From positions 41,879 to 105,878 of the forward strand of contig CAZCOA010000005.1 of NCBI GenBank assembly GCA_964500225.1: a stretch of 64,000 bases of DNA, given 5' to 3'. Source of the stretch: JAAYDY01 sp964500225 (lineage in GTDB: Bacteria; Planctomycetota; Phycisphaerae; FEN-1346; JAACEH01). Below are positions 25,320 to 33,606 of this stretch, in pieces. The notes under the pieces are model-generated. The model had not been told where the DNA came from. It searched no databases and worked only from the letters and a program-made list of their open reading frames with translations. Each line of letters starts with the position of its first letter. Within the stretch, counting starts at the first letter, position 1. The position numbers were made by a program, and so were the translations under genes.

Positions 25320-26131
25320 TGGCTCGGCCAGTAGTAGTAGAAGATCACCGTCAGAACCATGTTCGACGCGATAATCGCCACGATCGACTTGACGACGCTC
25401 TGCGTGGTCGCGCGGCCCACGCCCTCGGCTCCGCCGCTGACGCGCAGCCCCTCGTAGCACGAGATCAGGCTCACCAGCACCGCAAAGCAGACCGCCTTGA
25501 TCAGCCCCGAGAGGATATCACGATAAAGCAACGACTCCAGCGCCCGCTCGTAGTACTCCCGTGCCGTTCCGTCCAGAAACAACGTATAGACCGACAATCC
25601 GCCCAGCCAGGCAATCAGGTCGGCCAGGATCGTCAGGCACACCAGCATCACGATGCACGCCAGCACCCGAGGCACCACCAAGAACCGCACCGGATTCAGG
25701 GCCATGGTCTCCAGGGCCAGGATTTCCTCGCTGACGACCATCGTCCCCAACTCGGCGGCAATAGCCGCGCCGGCGAAACCCGATAGCACGATCGCACTGA
25801 AAATCGGCGCCAGTTGCGGGAAGATCGCCTTGACGACGATCGTCGCGATCTGATTCACCATGCCATAGTCGCTGAGGACCGGGGCCATCTCGAACGGCAG
25901 AATCATGCCGATGAAAAAGTGAACCAGCGCGATGATCGGAATGGCCTGAACGCCCACACGAACCATCTGGAACGTCAGCGCGCTCCAGCCGATTCGCGGC
26001 TGCCCGAACAGCCCGCGCAGCGACCAGCGCAACGTATCCCACGCCAGGTAGCCCAGGCCTCCGACATAGCAGAAGCCGCTGTTACCCAGCCCCCCAAGCC
26101 GTTCGACCGCTGTGCGCAGCCCCGCGCTCAC
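25316..26131 (-). CDS. mlaE: MlaE-family permease
   Basis: The 271-residue integral membrane protein has about five to six hydrophobic segments. Its family signatures include VQAIPIIALVHFFIGMILPF, GFAGAAIAAELGTMVVSEEI and ALETMALNPVRFLVVPRVLA. It forms the membrane part of the MCE/ABC lipid transporter. I place the start at a GTG at 26131 that overlaps the stop of the STAS gene as GTGA; a longer upstream frame would run through the STAS gene and is not credible. Confidence 0.92.
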   Translation of the reverse strand: MSAGLRTAVERLGGLGNSGFCYVGGLGYLAWDTLRWSLRGLFGQPRIGWSALTFQMVRVGVQAIPIIALVHFFIGMILPFEMAPVLSDYGMVNQIATIVVKAIFPQLAPIFSAIVLSGFAGAAIAAELGTMVVSEEILALETMALNPVRFLVVPRVLACIVMLVCLTILADLIAWLGGLSVYTLFLDGTAREYYERALESLLYRDILSGLIKAVCFAVLVSLISCYEGLRVSGGAEGVGRATTQSVVKSIVAIIASNMVLTVIFYYYWPSQ

Positions 26132-26496
26132 GCCCTCAACGCCTCCTCCACCGTCGGGAAGATCGAAAACACGCTGTCCAACCGGCTGATCTCGAACACG
26201 CTGCGCGTCTGCTGCCGCAACGACGCCAGCCGCAGTTTCCCGCCATAGCGGCTCACGCCCTGAAGACACTCCACCAGGGTCGCCACGCCGCTGGAATCAA
26301 TGTACGGCACGTCAGACATGTCTACCACGATCACCGGCGACTTCGACGCCACCAGCTCTTTCAACTGCTTGCGCAGCACCGGACTGACGTTCAGGTCCAC
26401 GTCGCCCTCCAGATGGACCAGCGACGCGGGCGCCCGGTCTTCGACTGCGATCTTGAGCCGGTTCGGCTCCCCCCCTGCTCTGCCCACTCGTGTCAT
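26128..26496 (-). CDS. STAS-domain protein, likely MlaB equivalent / anti-sigma-factor-antagonist type
   Basis: The 122-residue protein is one STAS domain with the conserved loop DMSDVPYIDSSGVATLVE, whose first serine is the usual phosphorylation site in RsbV/SpoIIAA-like proteins. Its ribosome site overlaps the stop of the kinase gene upstream, and its stop overlaps the mlaE GTG. In E. coli the STAS protein MlaB binds MlaF and is needed for transport, and this protein holds the same place. The RsbW-like gene next to it suggests that phosphorylation controls it. Confidence 0.88.
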   Translation of the reverse strand: MTRVGRAGGEPNRLKIAVEDRAPASLVHLEGDVDLNVSPVLRKQLKELVASKSPVIVVDMSDVPYIDSSGVATLVECLQGVSRYGGKLRLASLRQQTRSVFEISRLDSVFSIFPTVEEALRA

Positions 26497-26503
26497 GGTT
26501 ACC

Positions 26504-26944
26504 TCAGTCCGTTGACGCGGGAATCGCCTTGCGAAGGCGCAACTGCATGCCCCCGCCCGGCGCATCGCCGTATTCCACTGAATCCATCACCTCGCGGATG
26601 ATGTGAATCCCCAGCCCGCCCGGCCGCACGTCGGCCAAATCCCGCCCGCGAAACAAAGCTGGATCACGCGTCGGCCCATAGTCGCGCAGAACGAACTCCA
26701 GCCCCTTGTCCATGCACAGACACGTCTCGATGTCCAGCCGGCCGTCGCAGCGGCCCCCGTACTGGTGCCGGATGATGTTCGTGCACGCCTCGTCGATGGC
26801 CAGGACAATCCGGCCGCGCTGATTCTCGTCGAATCCCGCCAGCGACGCCATCTTGTCCACCAGCGCCCGGACCACGGCCATCACGGCCGCGTCGCTCGGC
26901 ACCGAAAGACGAATCACGCTGTTCTGGTTCGCCACACAGCACAT
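26504..26944 (-). CDS. RsbW/SpoIIAB-like serine kinase (HATPase domain)
   Basis: The 146-residue protein is a GHKL ATPase without a phosphoacceptor helix. It has the N-box IDEACTNIIRH (with E and N in the usual places) and a G-box region ending in RPGGLGIHIIREVMD. Such kinases phosphorylate STAS partners and often hold sigma factors. The next gene encodes a STAS protein eight bases away, so the pair looks like a partner-switch module inside the transporter operon. Its ATG comes two bases after the upstream stop. The cognate sigma factor or PP2C phosphatase is not here. Confidence 0.85.
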   Translation of the reverse strand: MCCVANQNSVIRLSVPSDAAVMAVVRALVDKMASLAGFDENQRGRIVLAIDEACTNIIRHQYGGRCDGRLDIETCLCMDKGLEFVLRDYGPTRDPALFRGRDLADVRPGGLGIHIIREVMDSVEYGDAPGGGMQLRLRKAIPASTD

Positions 26945-26946
26945 GC

Positions 26947-27384
26947 TTAGCTCGACGCCCCTTCTCCACCCGGCGACGGCGCGTTTGGATCAAGCGTCTT
27001 CATCCCCGCCATGAGCCCCTCGAACTGCGGGGCTGCATCGGGATGTTTCTGACAGTACCATTGCACATATTGGGCGATGGAGGCCTCCCGCTCCCGTAGC
27101 GGCGCCTCGGCTTTGTACCCGAACCGCTCTCCCGTGCGCCGATACAGGGCCGCCGCCGCGAAGAAGCGGACGCCCTCGTCCGGATCGGCCAGCAGATGGA
27201 TCAGCCGGATATCCGTATCCGGGGCATTGCTCTGGACCAGATCGCGGGCCGCACTGGCCCGTTCCTGGGGCTGCTCGCTGGCAAGCCGCCGCTCGATGCC
27301 GCCACGCCCCGCCGGATCGCATCCGGCCGTCGCCACAGCTAGCAACATTGCGGAAAGAGCAGCCCAGAATGCATTTACCTTCAC
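26947..27384 (-). CDS. Small lipoprotein with HEAT-like helical repeats, first gene of the Mla-type operon
   Basis: A GTG at 27384 with GGAG seven bases upstream starts a signal peptide with the lipobox TAGC (C22); the mature protein has about 124 residues. It is helical, with two HEAT-like units (SARDLVQSNAPDTDIRLIHLL and DEGVRFFAAAALYRR), suggesting a protein-binding surface in the periplasm. An upstream ATG (about 27430) would begin right at the transcription start and is rejected. It is followed at once by the RsbW-like kinase gene. Its role in the operon is unknown. Confidence 0.6.
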   Translation of the reverse strand: MKVNAFWAALSAMLLAVATAGCDPAGRGGIERRLASEQPQERASAARDLVQSNAPDTDIRLIHLLADPDEGVRFFAAAALYRRTGERFGYKAEAPLREREASIAQYVQWYCQKHPDAAPQFEGLMAGMKTLDPNAPSPGGEGASS

Positions 27385-27433
27385 AATCGGTCTCCGTGCC
27401 GCAGGAGGTCCATAAAACGGAAATGCCATTGGC

Positions 27434-27461
27434 ATTATAGAAATGGGACCACGCAATGCAA
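27434..27461 (-). promoter_or_regulatory. Promoter of the Mla-type operon
   Basis: On the minus strand TTGCAT (27456-27461) and a perfect TATAAT (27434-27439) are 16 bases apart. The -10 box lies about 50 bases before the GTG start, which supports that start. Confidence 0.65.
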
Positions 27462-27481
27462 TCGAAAATGCCGGGTTGCCC

Positions 27482-27509
27482 TTGTCGGCCCGTATACACG
27501 GGATATAAT
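27482..27509 (+). promoter_or_regulatory. Promoter of the PIN-TRAM/ispD genes
   Basis: TTGTCG (27482-27487) and a perfect TATAAT (27504-27509) are 16 bases apart, about 80 bases before the ATG. It lies back to back with the Mla-operon promoter. Confidence 0.65.
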
Positions 27510-27590
27510 GCCTTTTTTGGCGGGCGAGCTTCATCCTTTCATCGTGTTTCGCCCGCAAACGATAGATCCTTATCATTCAGGAGTCCCCTC

Positions 27591-28691
27591 ATGCCTCTTC
27601 TGGTGACACGCCTTCTGTTTATTTTGGTACTGGTGGCCGCCGGCTTGGCGGCCGCGCGGATCGTCGCCGGCGACGACGAGCAACAGTACCAGCCTTTGCC
27701 GTTCTTCGTCGGAGCGGTGGGACTGGCCCTGGCCGTCATCGGTCTGGATATGCTGGTCCGCAAGAAAAGCGTCGGCACTCTGTCGGCTGTCTTCTTCGGC
27801 CTGCTGGCCGGACTCATCATGTCTTGGCTGCTCAGCTATGTGATTGGCATCGTCCCGCTCGACTTCATGCAGGACGAGCAAAACGCCCAGGCCGTGAGCC
27901 TGGGTCTGTCGGTCGTCCTCTGCTACGTTTGCATCAGCGTCATCATGCAGACCAAAGACGACTTCAGGTTTATTATTCCATACACCGAATTCTCCAAGGA
28001 GACCAAAGGGGGGCGTCCGATTCTGTTGGACACCAGCGTCATCATCGACGGCCGCATCGCCGACCTCTGCGACACACAGGTCTTCGACAGCGAGTTGGTG
28101 GTCCCACGATTCGTGCTCCAGGAACTCCAGACCGTGGCCGACAGCGGCGACCGGCTCAAGCGCAACCGCGGTCGCCGTGGCCTTGACGTTCTCAATCGCC
28201 TCCAGTCCTGTGGCAAGGTGGACGTCCGCATCCACGACGCGGGTCCGACGTCCTCCGGCGGCGGCACCGATGTGGACCAGATGCTTGTGGCGCTGGCTCA
28301 GGAGCTCGGCGGCCGGATTTTGACGAACGACTATAACCTCAACAAGATCGCCCAGTTCCGGGGTGTGCCGGTGCTGAACATCAACGACATGGCCAACGCC
28401 CTGAAGCCGGTGTTCCTGCCGGGCGAATCGCTGCGCGTGACCATCGTCAAGGCCGGCGAGGAGCCGGGCCAGGGAGTCGGGTATCTGGAAGACGGAACCA
28501 TGGTGGTCGTCGAGGGGGCCCGCGACATGGTGGGTCAGGAAGTCGCTCTCAGCGTCACCAGCGTCCTCCAGACCAGTGCCGGCCGCATGATCTTCGGCCG
28601 CATCGAAGGCCAGGGCAACGGCCCCCGCCGTCGCACCCGCCCCGGCGGCGGCAACGACGACACGCCGTCCAGAGAGGAGCCAGGAGCATGA
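27591..28691 (+). CDS. Membrane PIN-domain/TRAM-domain protein (YacL-like)
   Basis: The 366-residue protein has four N-terminal membrane helices (about residues 5-22, 35-55, 62-86 and 98-118). A PIN nuclease-type domain with acidic residues follows (LLDTSVIIDG, D147; GTDVDQ around D227; TNDYNLNKIA, D247). It ends with a TRAM RNA-binding domain (GQGVGYLEDGTMVVVEGA) and a charged tail. CAGGAGT precedes the ATG at 27591. YacL-type proteins often precede ispD, as here, where the stop and the next ATG overlap. A membrane-bound RNase role is suggested by the domains but not established. Confidence 0.88.
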   Translation: MPLLVTRLLFILVLVAAGLAAARIVAGDDEQQYQPLPFFVGAVGLALAVIGLDMLVRKKSVGTLSAVFFGLLAGLIMSWLLSYVIGIVPLDFMQDEQNAQAVSLGLSVVLCYVCISVIMQTKDDFRFIIPYTEFSKETKGGRPILLDTSVIIDGRIADLCDTQVFDSELVVPRFVLQELQTVADSGDRLKRNRGRRGLDVLNRLQSCGKVDVRIHDAGPTSSGGGTDVDQMLVALAQELGGRILTNDYNLNKIAQFRGVPVLNINDMANALKPVFLPGESLRVTIVKAGEEPGQGVGYLEDGTMVVVEGARDMVGQEVALSVTSVLQTSAGRMIFGRIEGQGNGPRRRTRPGGGNDDTPSREEPGA

Positions 28692-29383
28692 AAGCCGCCC
28701 TGCTCATCCCGGCGGCCGGACAGGGGCTCCGCTTCGGCAGCCACGTCAAGAAACCCTACATCGAGCTTGCCGGGCGGCCTGTATTTCTGAGAACGCTCGA
28801 CCGGTTCCGCGACATCGAGACCATCGTTTGCCGCATCCTCGTCGTCGGCCCCGATGACCTCGACTTCGTTCGCTGCAACTACCAGCACGAACTGGATGCC
28901 CTTGGCGTCGGGCATCTGGTTTGCGGCGGCCGCGAACGATACGATTCGGTCGTCGCCGGCCTGGCTTGTGTGCCGGATACCTGCGACCTCGTGGCGGTAC
29001 ATGACGCCGTCCGCCCGCTGGTTCCGTTGCGTGCCATCGTGGAGGCCTTGGCCGTAGCTGAGCGGATCGGCGCGGCGTGCGTCGGTATGCCCGTGCATGA
29101 TACCATCAAGCGTGTGACCGACGGCGATATCGTCGAGGAAACCATCCCGCGCAAATCGCTCTGGGCTGCCCAGACGCCGCAAGTCTTTCGCACGGCACTA
29201 CTTCGGCAAGCCTACGAGCGGCTCCACGCGTTTCCCGGCACCATCACCGACGATGCGCAACTGGTCGAGGCCCTGGGACACCCGGTCGCCATGGTTGAAG
29301 GCAGCCGCGCGAACATCAAGATCACGACGCCCGCCGATCTGCCTCTGGCCGAGGCCTACCTGGCGCAGATTCACGAGCCATAG
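28688..29383 (+). CDS. ispD: 2-C-methyl-D-erythritol 4-phosphate cytidylyltransferase
   Basis: The enzyme joins CTP to MEP in the non-mevalonate isoprenoid pathway. The 231 residues start with PAAGQGLRFG, whose glycine-rich loop binds CTP, and contain KKPYIELAGRPV, VCGGRERYDSV, VHDAVRPLV and LWAAQTPQVFR, all family signatures. It overlaps the PIN-TRAM gene by four bases (ATGA) and has GGAG upstream. No ispF gene follows; the next gene is a GNAT acetyltransferase 78 bases away. Confidence 0.96.
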   Translation: MKAALLIPAAGQGLRFGSHVKKPYIELAGRPVFLRTLDRFRDIETIVCRILVVGPDDLDFVRCNYQHELDALGVGHLVCGGRERYDSVVAGLACVPDTCDLVAVHDAVRPLVPLRAIVEALAVAERIGAACVGMPVHDTIKRVTDGDIVEETIPRKSLWAAQTPQVFRTALLRQAYERLHAFPGTITDDAQLVEALGHPVAMVEGSRANIKITTPADLPLAEAYLAQIHEP

Positions 29384-29461
29384 CACAGCCCCGCTGCGAC
29401 GCTCTCGGCGTCGGCCGGAAGGAGAAACCGTAAACGGCGACACATTGGGGAGTTCTGTCCG

Positions 29462-30376
29462 ATGGAGTTCCGCAGAGTCCGAGCCGAGGAAGTGCTGGAG
29501 GCCGCGCGACTGCTCATGCCGACGCTTCCCGTCGGCGACGCCCAGGCCCGCCGAACCGTCGATGCCGCACCGCAGTCCCTGGGCATCGACTTTCGCCGTC
29601 AAATGGTCGCGGTCGAGGGGAGCCGCGTGCTGGCCTCCTGTCTGCACATCACGGCGCCCGGCCATTGCGCCACGATCCTGCCCCCGGGCGTGTCGCCGAC
29701 GCTGAACGCCGAGGCCCAATGCCAAACGGCCGCAGAGCTCATCCGCGCCGACATCGTCGCCTGCCGCGACGATGGAGCAACGCTTATCCAAAGCTTACTG
29801 CCGGAAGGACCGGAAGACTTTCCCGCAACGGCTTACCTGGCGGCCGGTTTCCGCCATCTCACCGTACTGGAGTACATGGAGTGCGAGCTCGACGATCATG
29901 TGACTGCCTCGGCCCCGGGTCCATGGACATGGGAAACCTACCATGACGGCCTCAAGAACGAGTTCACCGCCCTGCTGGCCGCCACTTACATCGGCAGCCT
30001 CGACTGCCCGGGCATCGCCGCCCTCCGCACACCACAAGACGCCCTCGATAGCCACCGCGCCAGCGGACTGTTCACGCCGCAAGCCTGGTGGCTGGCGCGC
30101 TGCGACGGCCGCCCGGCCGGCCTGGTGCTGGTCAACCGCGTCGCCGCGCGGAGCGCCTGCGAGCTGGTCTATATGGGGGTCGCACCGGCGTTCCGCGGCT
30201 GCGGCCTCGGCCGCCTTCTCGTTCAGCGCGCCATGAACTCGTCGCGTCTGCTGAAAGAACCCGTGCTGACGGTCGCCGTCGATGTGGCCAACACGCCCGC
30301 GCGCAAGCTATACCTTCAAGCAGGGATGCACGTCGTCAATCGCCGACATGTTTACTACGTCCCCTCCCTATGCTGA
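29462..30376 (+). CDS. GNAT-family N-acetyltransferase with a degenerate second domain
   Basis: The 304-residue protein has a C-terminal GNAT domain with the acetyl-CoA loop VAPAFRGCGLGRLLV and the closing ANTPARKLYLQAGM motif. The N-terminal half (residues about 1-150) has a similar fold length but no clear acetyl-CoA loop, so this looks like a tandem GNAT with one inactive half. GGGGAG lies about nine bases before the ATG. The substrate is unknown. It is the last gene before the dnaA control region. Confidence 0.8.
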   Translation: MEFRRVRAEEVLEAARLLMPTLPVGDAQARRTVDAAPQSLGIDFRRQMVAVEGSRVLASCLHITAPGHCATILPPGVSPTLNAEAQCQTAAELIRADIVACRDDGATLIQSLLPEGPEDFPATAYLAAGFRHLTVLEYMECELDDHVTASAPGPWTWETYHDGLKNEFTALLAATYIGSLDCPGIAALRTPQDALDSHRASGLFTPQAWWLARCDGRPAGLVLVNRVAARSACELVYMGVAPAFRGCGLGRLLVQRAMNSSRLLKEPVLTVAVDVANTPARKLYLQAGMHVVNRRHVYYVPSLC

Positions 30377-30425
30377 AAACGACGTTCGGCGGAAGCGGTC
30401 GTCCGGCGGCCGGGTTACGCACACT

Positions 30426-30457
30426 CTGTCCACAACATGGAATCCGCTTGGGGATAA
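30426..30457. promoter_or_regulatory. Candidate DnaA boxes upstream of dnaA
   Basis: CTGTCCACA (30426-30434, plus strand) matches 7 of 9 bases of TTATCCACA. The minus strand at 30449-30457 reads TTATCCCCA, an 8 of 9 match. They could serve autoregulation or be part of an origin, but two boxes are too few to claim oriC. A T8 run lies at about 30543-30550. The rest of 30377-30730 holds the dnaA promoter and leader and no gene. Confidence 0.4.
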
Positions 30458-30554
30458 GAATTTTCTAAAGTCCGGCCACAGAGCTAAACGCTTCTGCCGT
30501 GAGAGGTTCCTCGGTTGTCGGCAAGGCGGTCTGCTCTTCACATTTTTTTTGCTG

Positions 30555-30583
30555 TTGAACGCCCTTTCGGCGCGTTGTATATC
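30555..30583 (+). promoter_or_regulatory. Promoter of dnaA
   Basis: TTGAAC (30555-30560) and TATATC (30578-30583) are separated by 17 bases, giving a leader of about 140 bases. Confidence 0.6.
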
Positions 30584-30730
30584 ACTAGCATGCCGCCGAC
30601 GCACGGTGCGTTGTCGAGTCAGGACCGATCTCTTCTTTCGGCAGACTCGCAACGGAGCAATCGTTATTACCACAAGCCCGTCTGAGACACGATCCATGAC
30701 TCAGGGGGGATCACAACTCGGGAGGTCGCC

Positions 30731-32167
30731 GTGACCGAGGTCCAGCAGCAACTCGTTGCCGACATTCTGTCCCAGGTCGAGCGACACATCGGAGCCACCA
30801 GCTTCAACGTCTGGTTCAGAAATTCCACAGAGTTCGCCATTGAAGACCGCGTCCTGAAGGTGGGCGTGCCGAACCTTTTCGTGTCGGAGTACCTGGAATC
30901 GCGTTTTTCGAAGTTGCTGAGCGGCATCGCGGCCAAAACGACCGGTTCGGACCTCGCCGTACGTTTTGTGATCGATCCGCAGTTGTTCCGTCGCCGTCGC
31001 CAGGAGCAGATGGTTCAGGGCGACGCCTTCCTGACCCAGGTCTCGCGACCGGCCTCCGCCCGGCACTACAGCGCTGCCGCTGCGGTTCGTCCCTCGTGCC
31101 CTGCCGAGACGGACAATCAGCCGCTGATGACGCTCGACCGGTTTGTCGTCGGCGACTGCAACCGTGTGGCCTATGCCGCCGCGCGCGAAGTCGCCGCCAG
31201 GCCAGGTCGCTCATTCAATCCCCTGTTTATTCACGGCCCGTGCGGCCTGGGCAAGACACACCTGCTTCAGGGCATTGTCCACGAAATTCAGCGAACCGTT
31301 CAGCGGTCCCGCGTGCTGTACATCACGGCGGAGGAATTCACCAACCGTTACATTATGGCGTTGAAGACCCGCAGCCTCGACGCGTTCCGCCACCGGTTCC
31401 GCAACCTTGACGTGCTGGTCATCGACGACATCCATTTTCTGGCCAACAAGCAGGCCACCCAGGAAGAGTTCCTCCACACGTTCAATGCCTTCGACGTGTC
31501 AAGCCGCCAGGTGGTGATGGCGTCGGACTGCCACCCGAAGCTGCTGACGTGCATCCAGGACAACCTGATCAGCCGCTTCGTCTCGGGCATGGTGGCTCAC
31601 CTGCACCCGCCGGACCGCGCCACGCGGATGGACATCCTGCGGACCAAGGCCCGACAGTCGGGCCAGACGCTGCCGGAAGAAGTATTGGAGTTCGTCGCCA
31701 CCCACGTCACCGGCAACGTTCGCGAACTCGAGGGCGCCCTGGTGCGAGTCATCGCCTACTCGACGCTGGACCACAAGCCGGTGTCGATCGACGTGGCCCG
31801 CGAGGCACTTTCGGGCCTGATCCGCGCCGGCCAGGCCGCCCTGAGCGTGGACACGATCGTCGAGGCCGTCTCGAAGTTCTTCAACGTGCCCGCCGCCGAC
31901 ATCGTCGGCCGCCGGCGCACGCGGCTCGTGACCCTGCCGCGGCAGTTGGCCATGTACCTGGCCCGACGCCTGACGACACTGAGTTTCCCCGACATCGGTC
32001 GCATGATGGGCGGCAAGAACCACACCACCGTCATGGCCGCCTGCCATCGCACCCAGCAAATGGCCGACTCGGGCGAGACGGTCACCGTGACCGATGGCGG
32101 CCTGAAACGGCAGATGACGGTTGCCGAGATTGTCGGCGCGATCGAAGACCGCCTGCGCCGCCAGTAA
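30731..32167 (+). CDS. dnaA: Chromosomal replication initiator DnaA
   Basis: DnaA binds DnaA boxes and opens the origin. The 478 residues show domain I (QVERHIGATSFNVWF), a variable linker, and the AAA+ domain with Walker A GPCGLGKT (169-176) and Walker B VIDDIHF. Domain IV carries the DNA-binding motif GGKNHTTV (from G427), where most bacteria have GGRDHTTV. The last 30 residues include a small insertion (VTDGGLKRQM) before the final helix. The GTG at 30731 follows GGAGG. Neither dnaN nor recF nor gyrB follows; trpB is next. This isolated setting is seen in Planctomycetota. Confidence 0.96.
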   Translation: MTEVQQQLVADILSQVERHIGATSFNVWFRNSTEFAIEDRVLKVGVPNLFVSEYLESRFSKLLSGIAAKTTGSDLAVRFVIDPQLFRRRRQEQMVQGDAFLTQVSRPASARHYSAAAAVRPSCPAETDNQPLMTLDRFVVGDCNRVAYAAAREVAARPGRSFNPLFIHGPCGLGKTHLLQGIVHEIQRTVQRSRVLYITAEEFTNRYIMALKTRSLDAFRHRFRNLDVLVIDDIHFLANKQATQEEFLHTFNAFDVSSRQVVMASDCHPKLLTCIQDNLISRFVSGMVAHLHPPDRATRMDILRTKARQSGQTLPEEVLEFVATHVTGNVRELEGALVRVIAYSTLDHKPVSIDVAREALSGLIRAGQAALSVDTIVEAVSKFFNVPAADIVGRRRTRLVTLPRQLAMYLARRLTTLSFPDIGRMMGGKNHTTVMAACHRTQQMADSGETVTVTDGGLKRQMTVAEIVGAIEDRLRRQ

Positions 32168-32232
32168 GCGGCCGAGTTTGAATCCGCGGGTCCTCTACCT
32201 TCAGGGGGGCGCGCCCCTGGCCTCCGATTCCC

Positions 32233-32279
32233 AGCATGGATGCCGACGGTCCACTGCGAAGCGAACATTGCTCCATGCT
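32233..32279 (+). terminator. Possible terminator after dnaA
   Basis: AGCATGGA (32233-32240) and TCCATGCT (32272-32279) pair as an 8-bp stem with a long loop followed by TTTCGC. A second GC hairpin lies just upstream at about 32202-32219. Both are weak by themselves. Confidence 0.35.
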
Positions 32280-32335
32280 TTCGCACGATGCCAACACCGC
32301 CTGCCCCCCTGCCCACCGTCGCATGCCCTTTTCGC

Positions 32336-32364
32336 TTGACGGCGAAAGAGGCTGCCCGTAACCT
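32336..32364 (+). promoter_or_regulatory. Promoter of trpBA
   Basis: TTGACG (32336-32341) and TAACCT (32359-32364) are 17 bases apart, with the trpB GTG at 32398. The leader of about 27 bases leaves no room for a trp leader peptide or T-box attenuator. Confidence 0.65.
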
Positions 32365-32397
32365 AGCGCGGTTGCCGTAGAAAAAGGAGTCTCAGCC

Positions 32398-33600
32398 GTG
32401 GCACAGAGATTACCCGACAGTCACGGGCGCTTCGGTCCGTACGGGGGACAGTACGTTCCCGAGACGCTGATGCACGCTCTGACGCAGTTGGTCGAGGCAT
32501 ACGATCAGGCCCGCCGCGATCCGACATTCCAGGAGCAATTGCAGTACTACTACAAGCACTACGTCGGGCGACCGAGCCCGCTGTACCTGGCGCGTCGAGC
32601 GACGGAAGCCTGGGGCGGCGCGAAGATTTACTTGAAGCGCGAGGATCTGAACCACACGGGAGCCCACAAGATCAACAACACCCTGGGGCAGGCCCTGCTG
32701 ACGCAGCGGATGGGCAAGCCGCGCATCATCGCGGAGACCGGCGCCGGCCAGCACGGCGTGGCCACGGCGACGGCGGCGGCGCTGCTTGGCCTGGAATGCG
32801 ACGTATTCATGGGCGCCGAGGACGTTCGCCGCCAGGAGTTGAACGTCTTTCGGATGAGGGCCCAGGGCGCGCGCGTCATTTCGGTGACGACGGGACAGAA
32901 GACCTTGAAGGACGCCTGCAACGAGGCGTTCCGCGATTGGATGGCAACGGTCGAAAACACCCATTATTGCATCGGCTCGACCATGGGTCCGCATCCATTC
33001 CCGATGATGGTCCGGGATTTTCAGTCGGTGATCGGCCGCGAAGCTCGCGAGCAGATTCTCCAGCAGGAAGGCCGTCTACCCGACGTCGTCTGCGCGTGCA
33101 TCGGCGGCGGAAGCAATGCGGCCGGCATTTTCTATCCCTTCATCGACGACGCCGAGGTGCGACTGGTCGGCGTGGAGGCGGGCGGCCTGGGGCTGGCCAG
33201 CCACAAGCACGCGGCGCCGCTGGCCGCCGGCAAACCCGGCGTTCTGCACGGCAGCATGAGCTACGTGCTCCAAGACGCCGACGGGCAGACCGCCCCGGTC
33301 CACAGCGTTTCGGCCGGCCTGGACTATCCCGGCGTCGGGCCGGAACACTCGTACTGGAAAGACACCGGCCGCGTGAGGTACACCATTGCCACCGACGACG
33401 AAGCGCTGGAGATGTTCTATGAGCTGTCGCGTCTGGAAGGCATCATCCCGGCGTTGGAATCATCGCATGCCCTGGTAGAGGCCAAGAAGCTGGCCCCGAC
33501 GCTCGGCAAGGACAAAATTATCGTGGTGAACCTCTCGGGCCGCGGCGACAAGGATTGCGTCGAGGTGGCTCGCCTGACCGGCGGCCCGAGGAAGGACTAA
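32398..33600 (+). CDS. trpB: Tryptophan synthase beta chain
   Basis: This PLP enzyme joins indole and serine to make tryptophan. The 400 residues include GPYGGQYVPETLM at the start, the PLP-binding lysine in HTGAHKINNTLGQ (K91), GAGQHGVATA and the phosphate loop GGGSNAAG. These fit the TrpB1 type that pairs with TrpA. The GTG start follows AAGGAG. It stops six bases before trpA, so the two are coupled. No other trp gene lies here. Confidence 0.97.
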   Translation: MAQRLPDSHGRFGPYGGQYVPETLMHALTQLVEAYDQARRDPTFQEQLQYYYKHYVGRPSPLYLARRATEAWGGAKIYLKREDLNHTGAHKINNTLGQALLTQRMGKPRIIAETGAGQHGVATATAAALLGLECDVFMGAEDVRRQELNVFRMRAQGARVISVTTGQKTLKDACNEAFRDWMATVENTHYCIGSTMGPHPFPMMVRDFQSVIGREAREQILQQEGRLPDVVCACIGGGSNAAGIFYPFIDDAEVRLVGVEAGGLGLASHKHAAPLAAGKPGVLHGSMSYVLQDADGQTAPVHSVSAGLDYPGVGPEHSYWKDTGRVRYTIATDDEALEMFYELSRLEGIIPALESSHALVEAKKLAPTLGKDKIIVVNLSGRGDKDCVEVARLTGGPRKD

Positions 33601-33606
33601 GCCCCC

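Noticed and set aside
27385..27430. ATG near 27430 as start of the HEAT-like lipoprotein
   Set aside because: It lies directly behind the -10 box and has no ribosome site; the GTG at 27384 has one and begins the signal peptide.
30377..30730. A full chromosomal origin upstream of dnaA
   Set aside because: Only two imperfect boxes and a short T run are seen, which is too little for an oriC claim.
32168..32397. Trp attenuator or T-box upstream of trpB
   Set aside because: The best promoter leaves a leader of about 27 bases, with no run of Trp codons and no T-box sequence.
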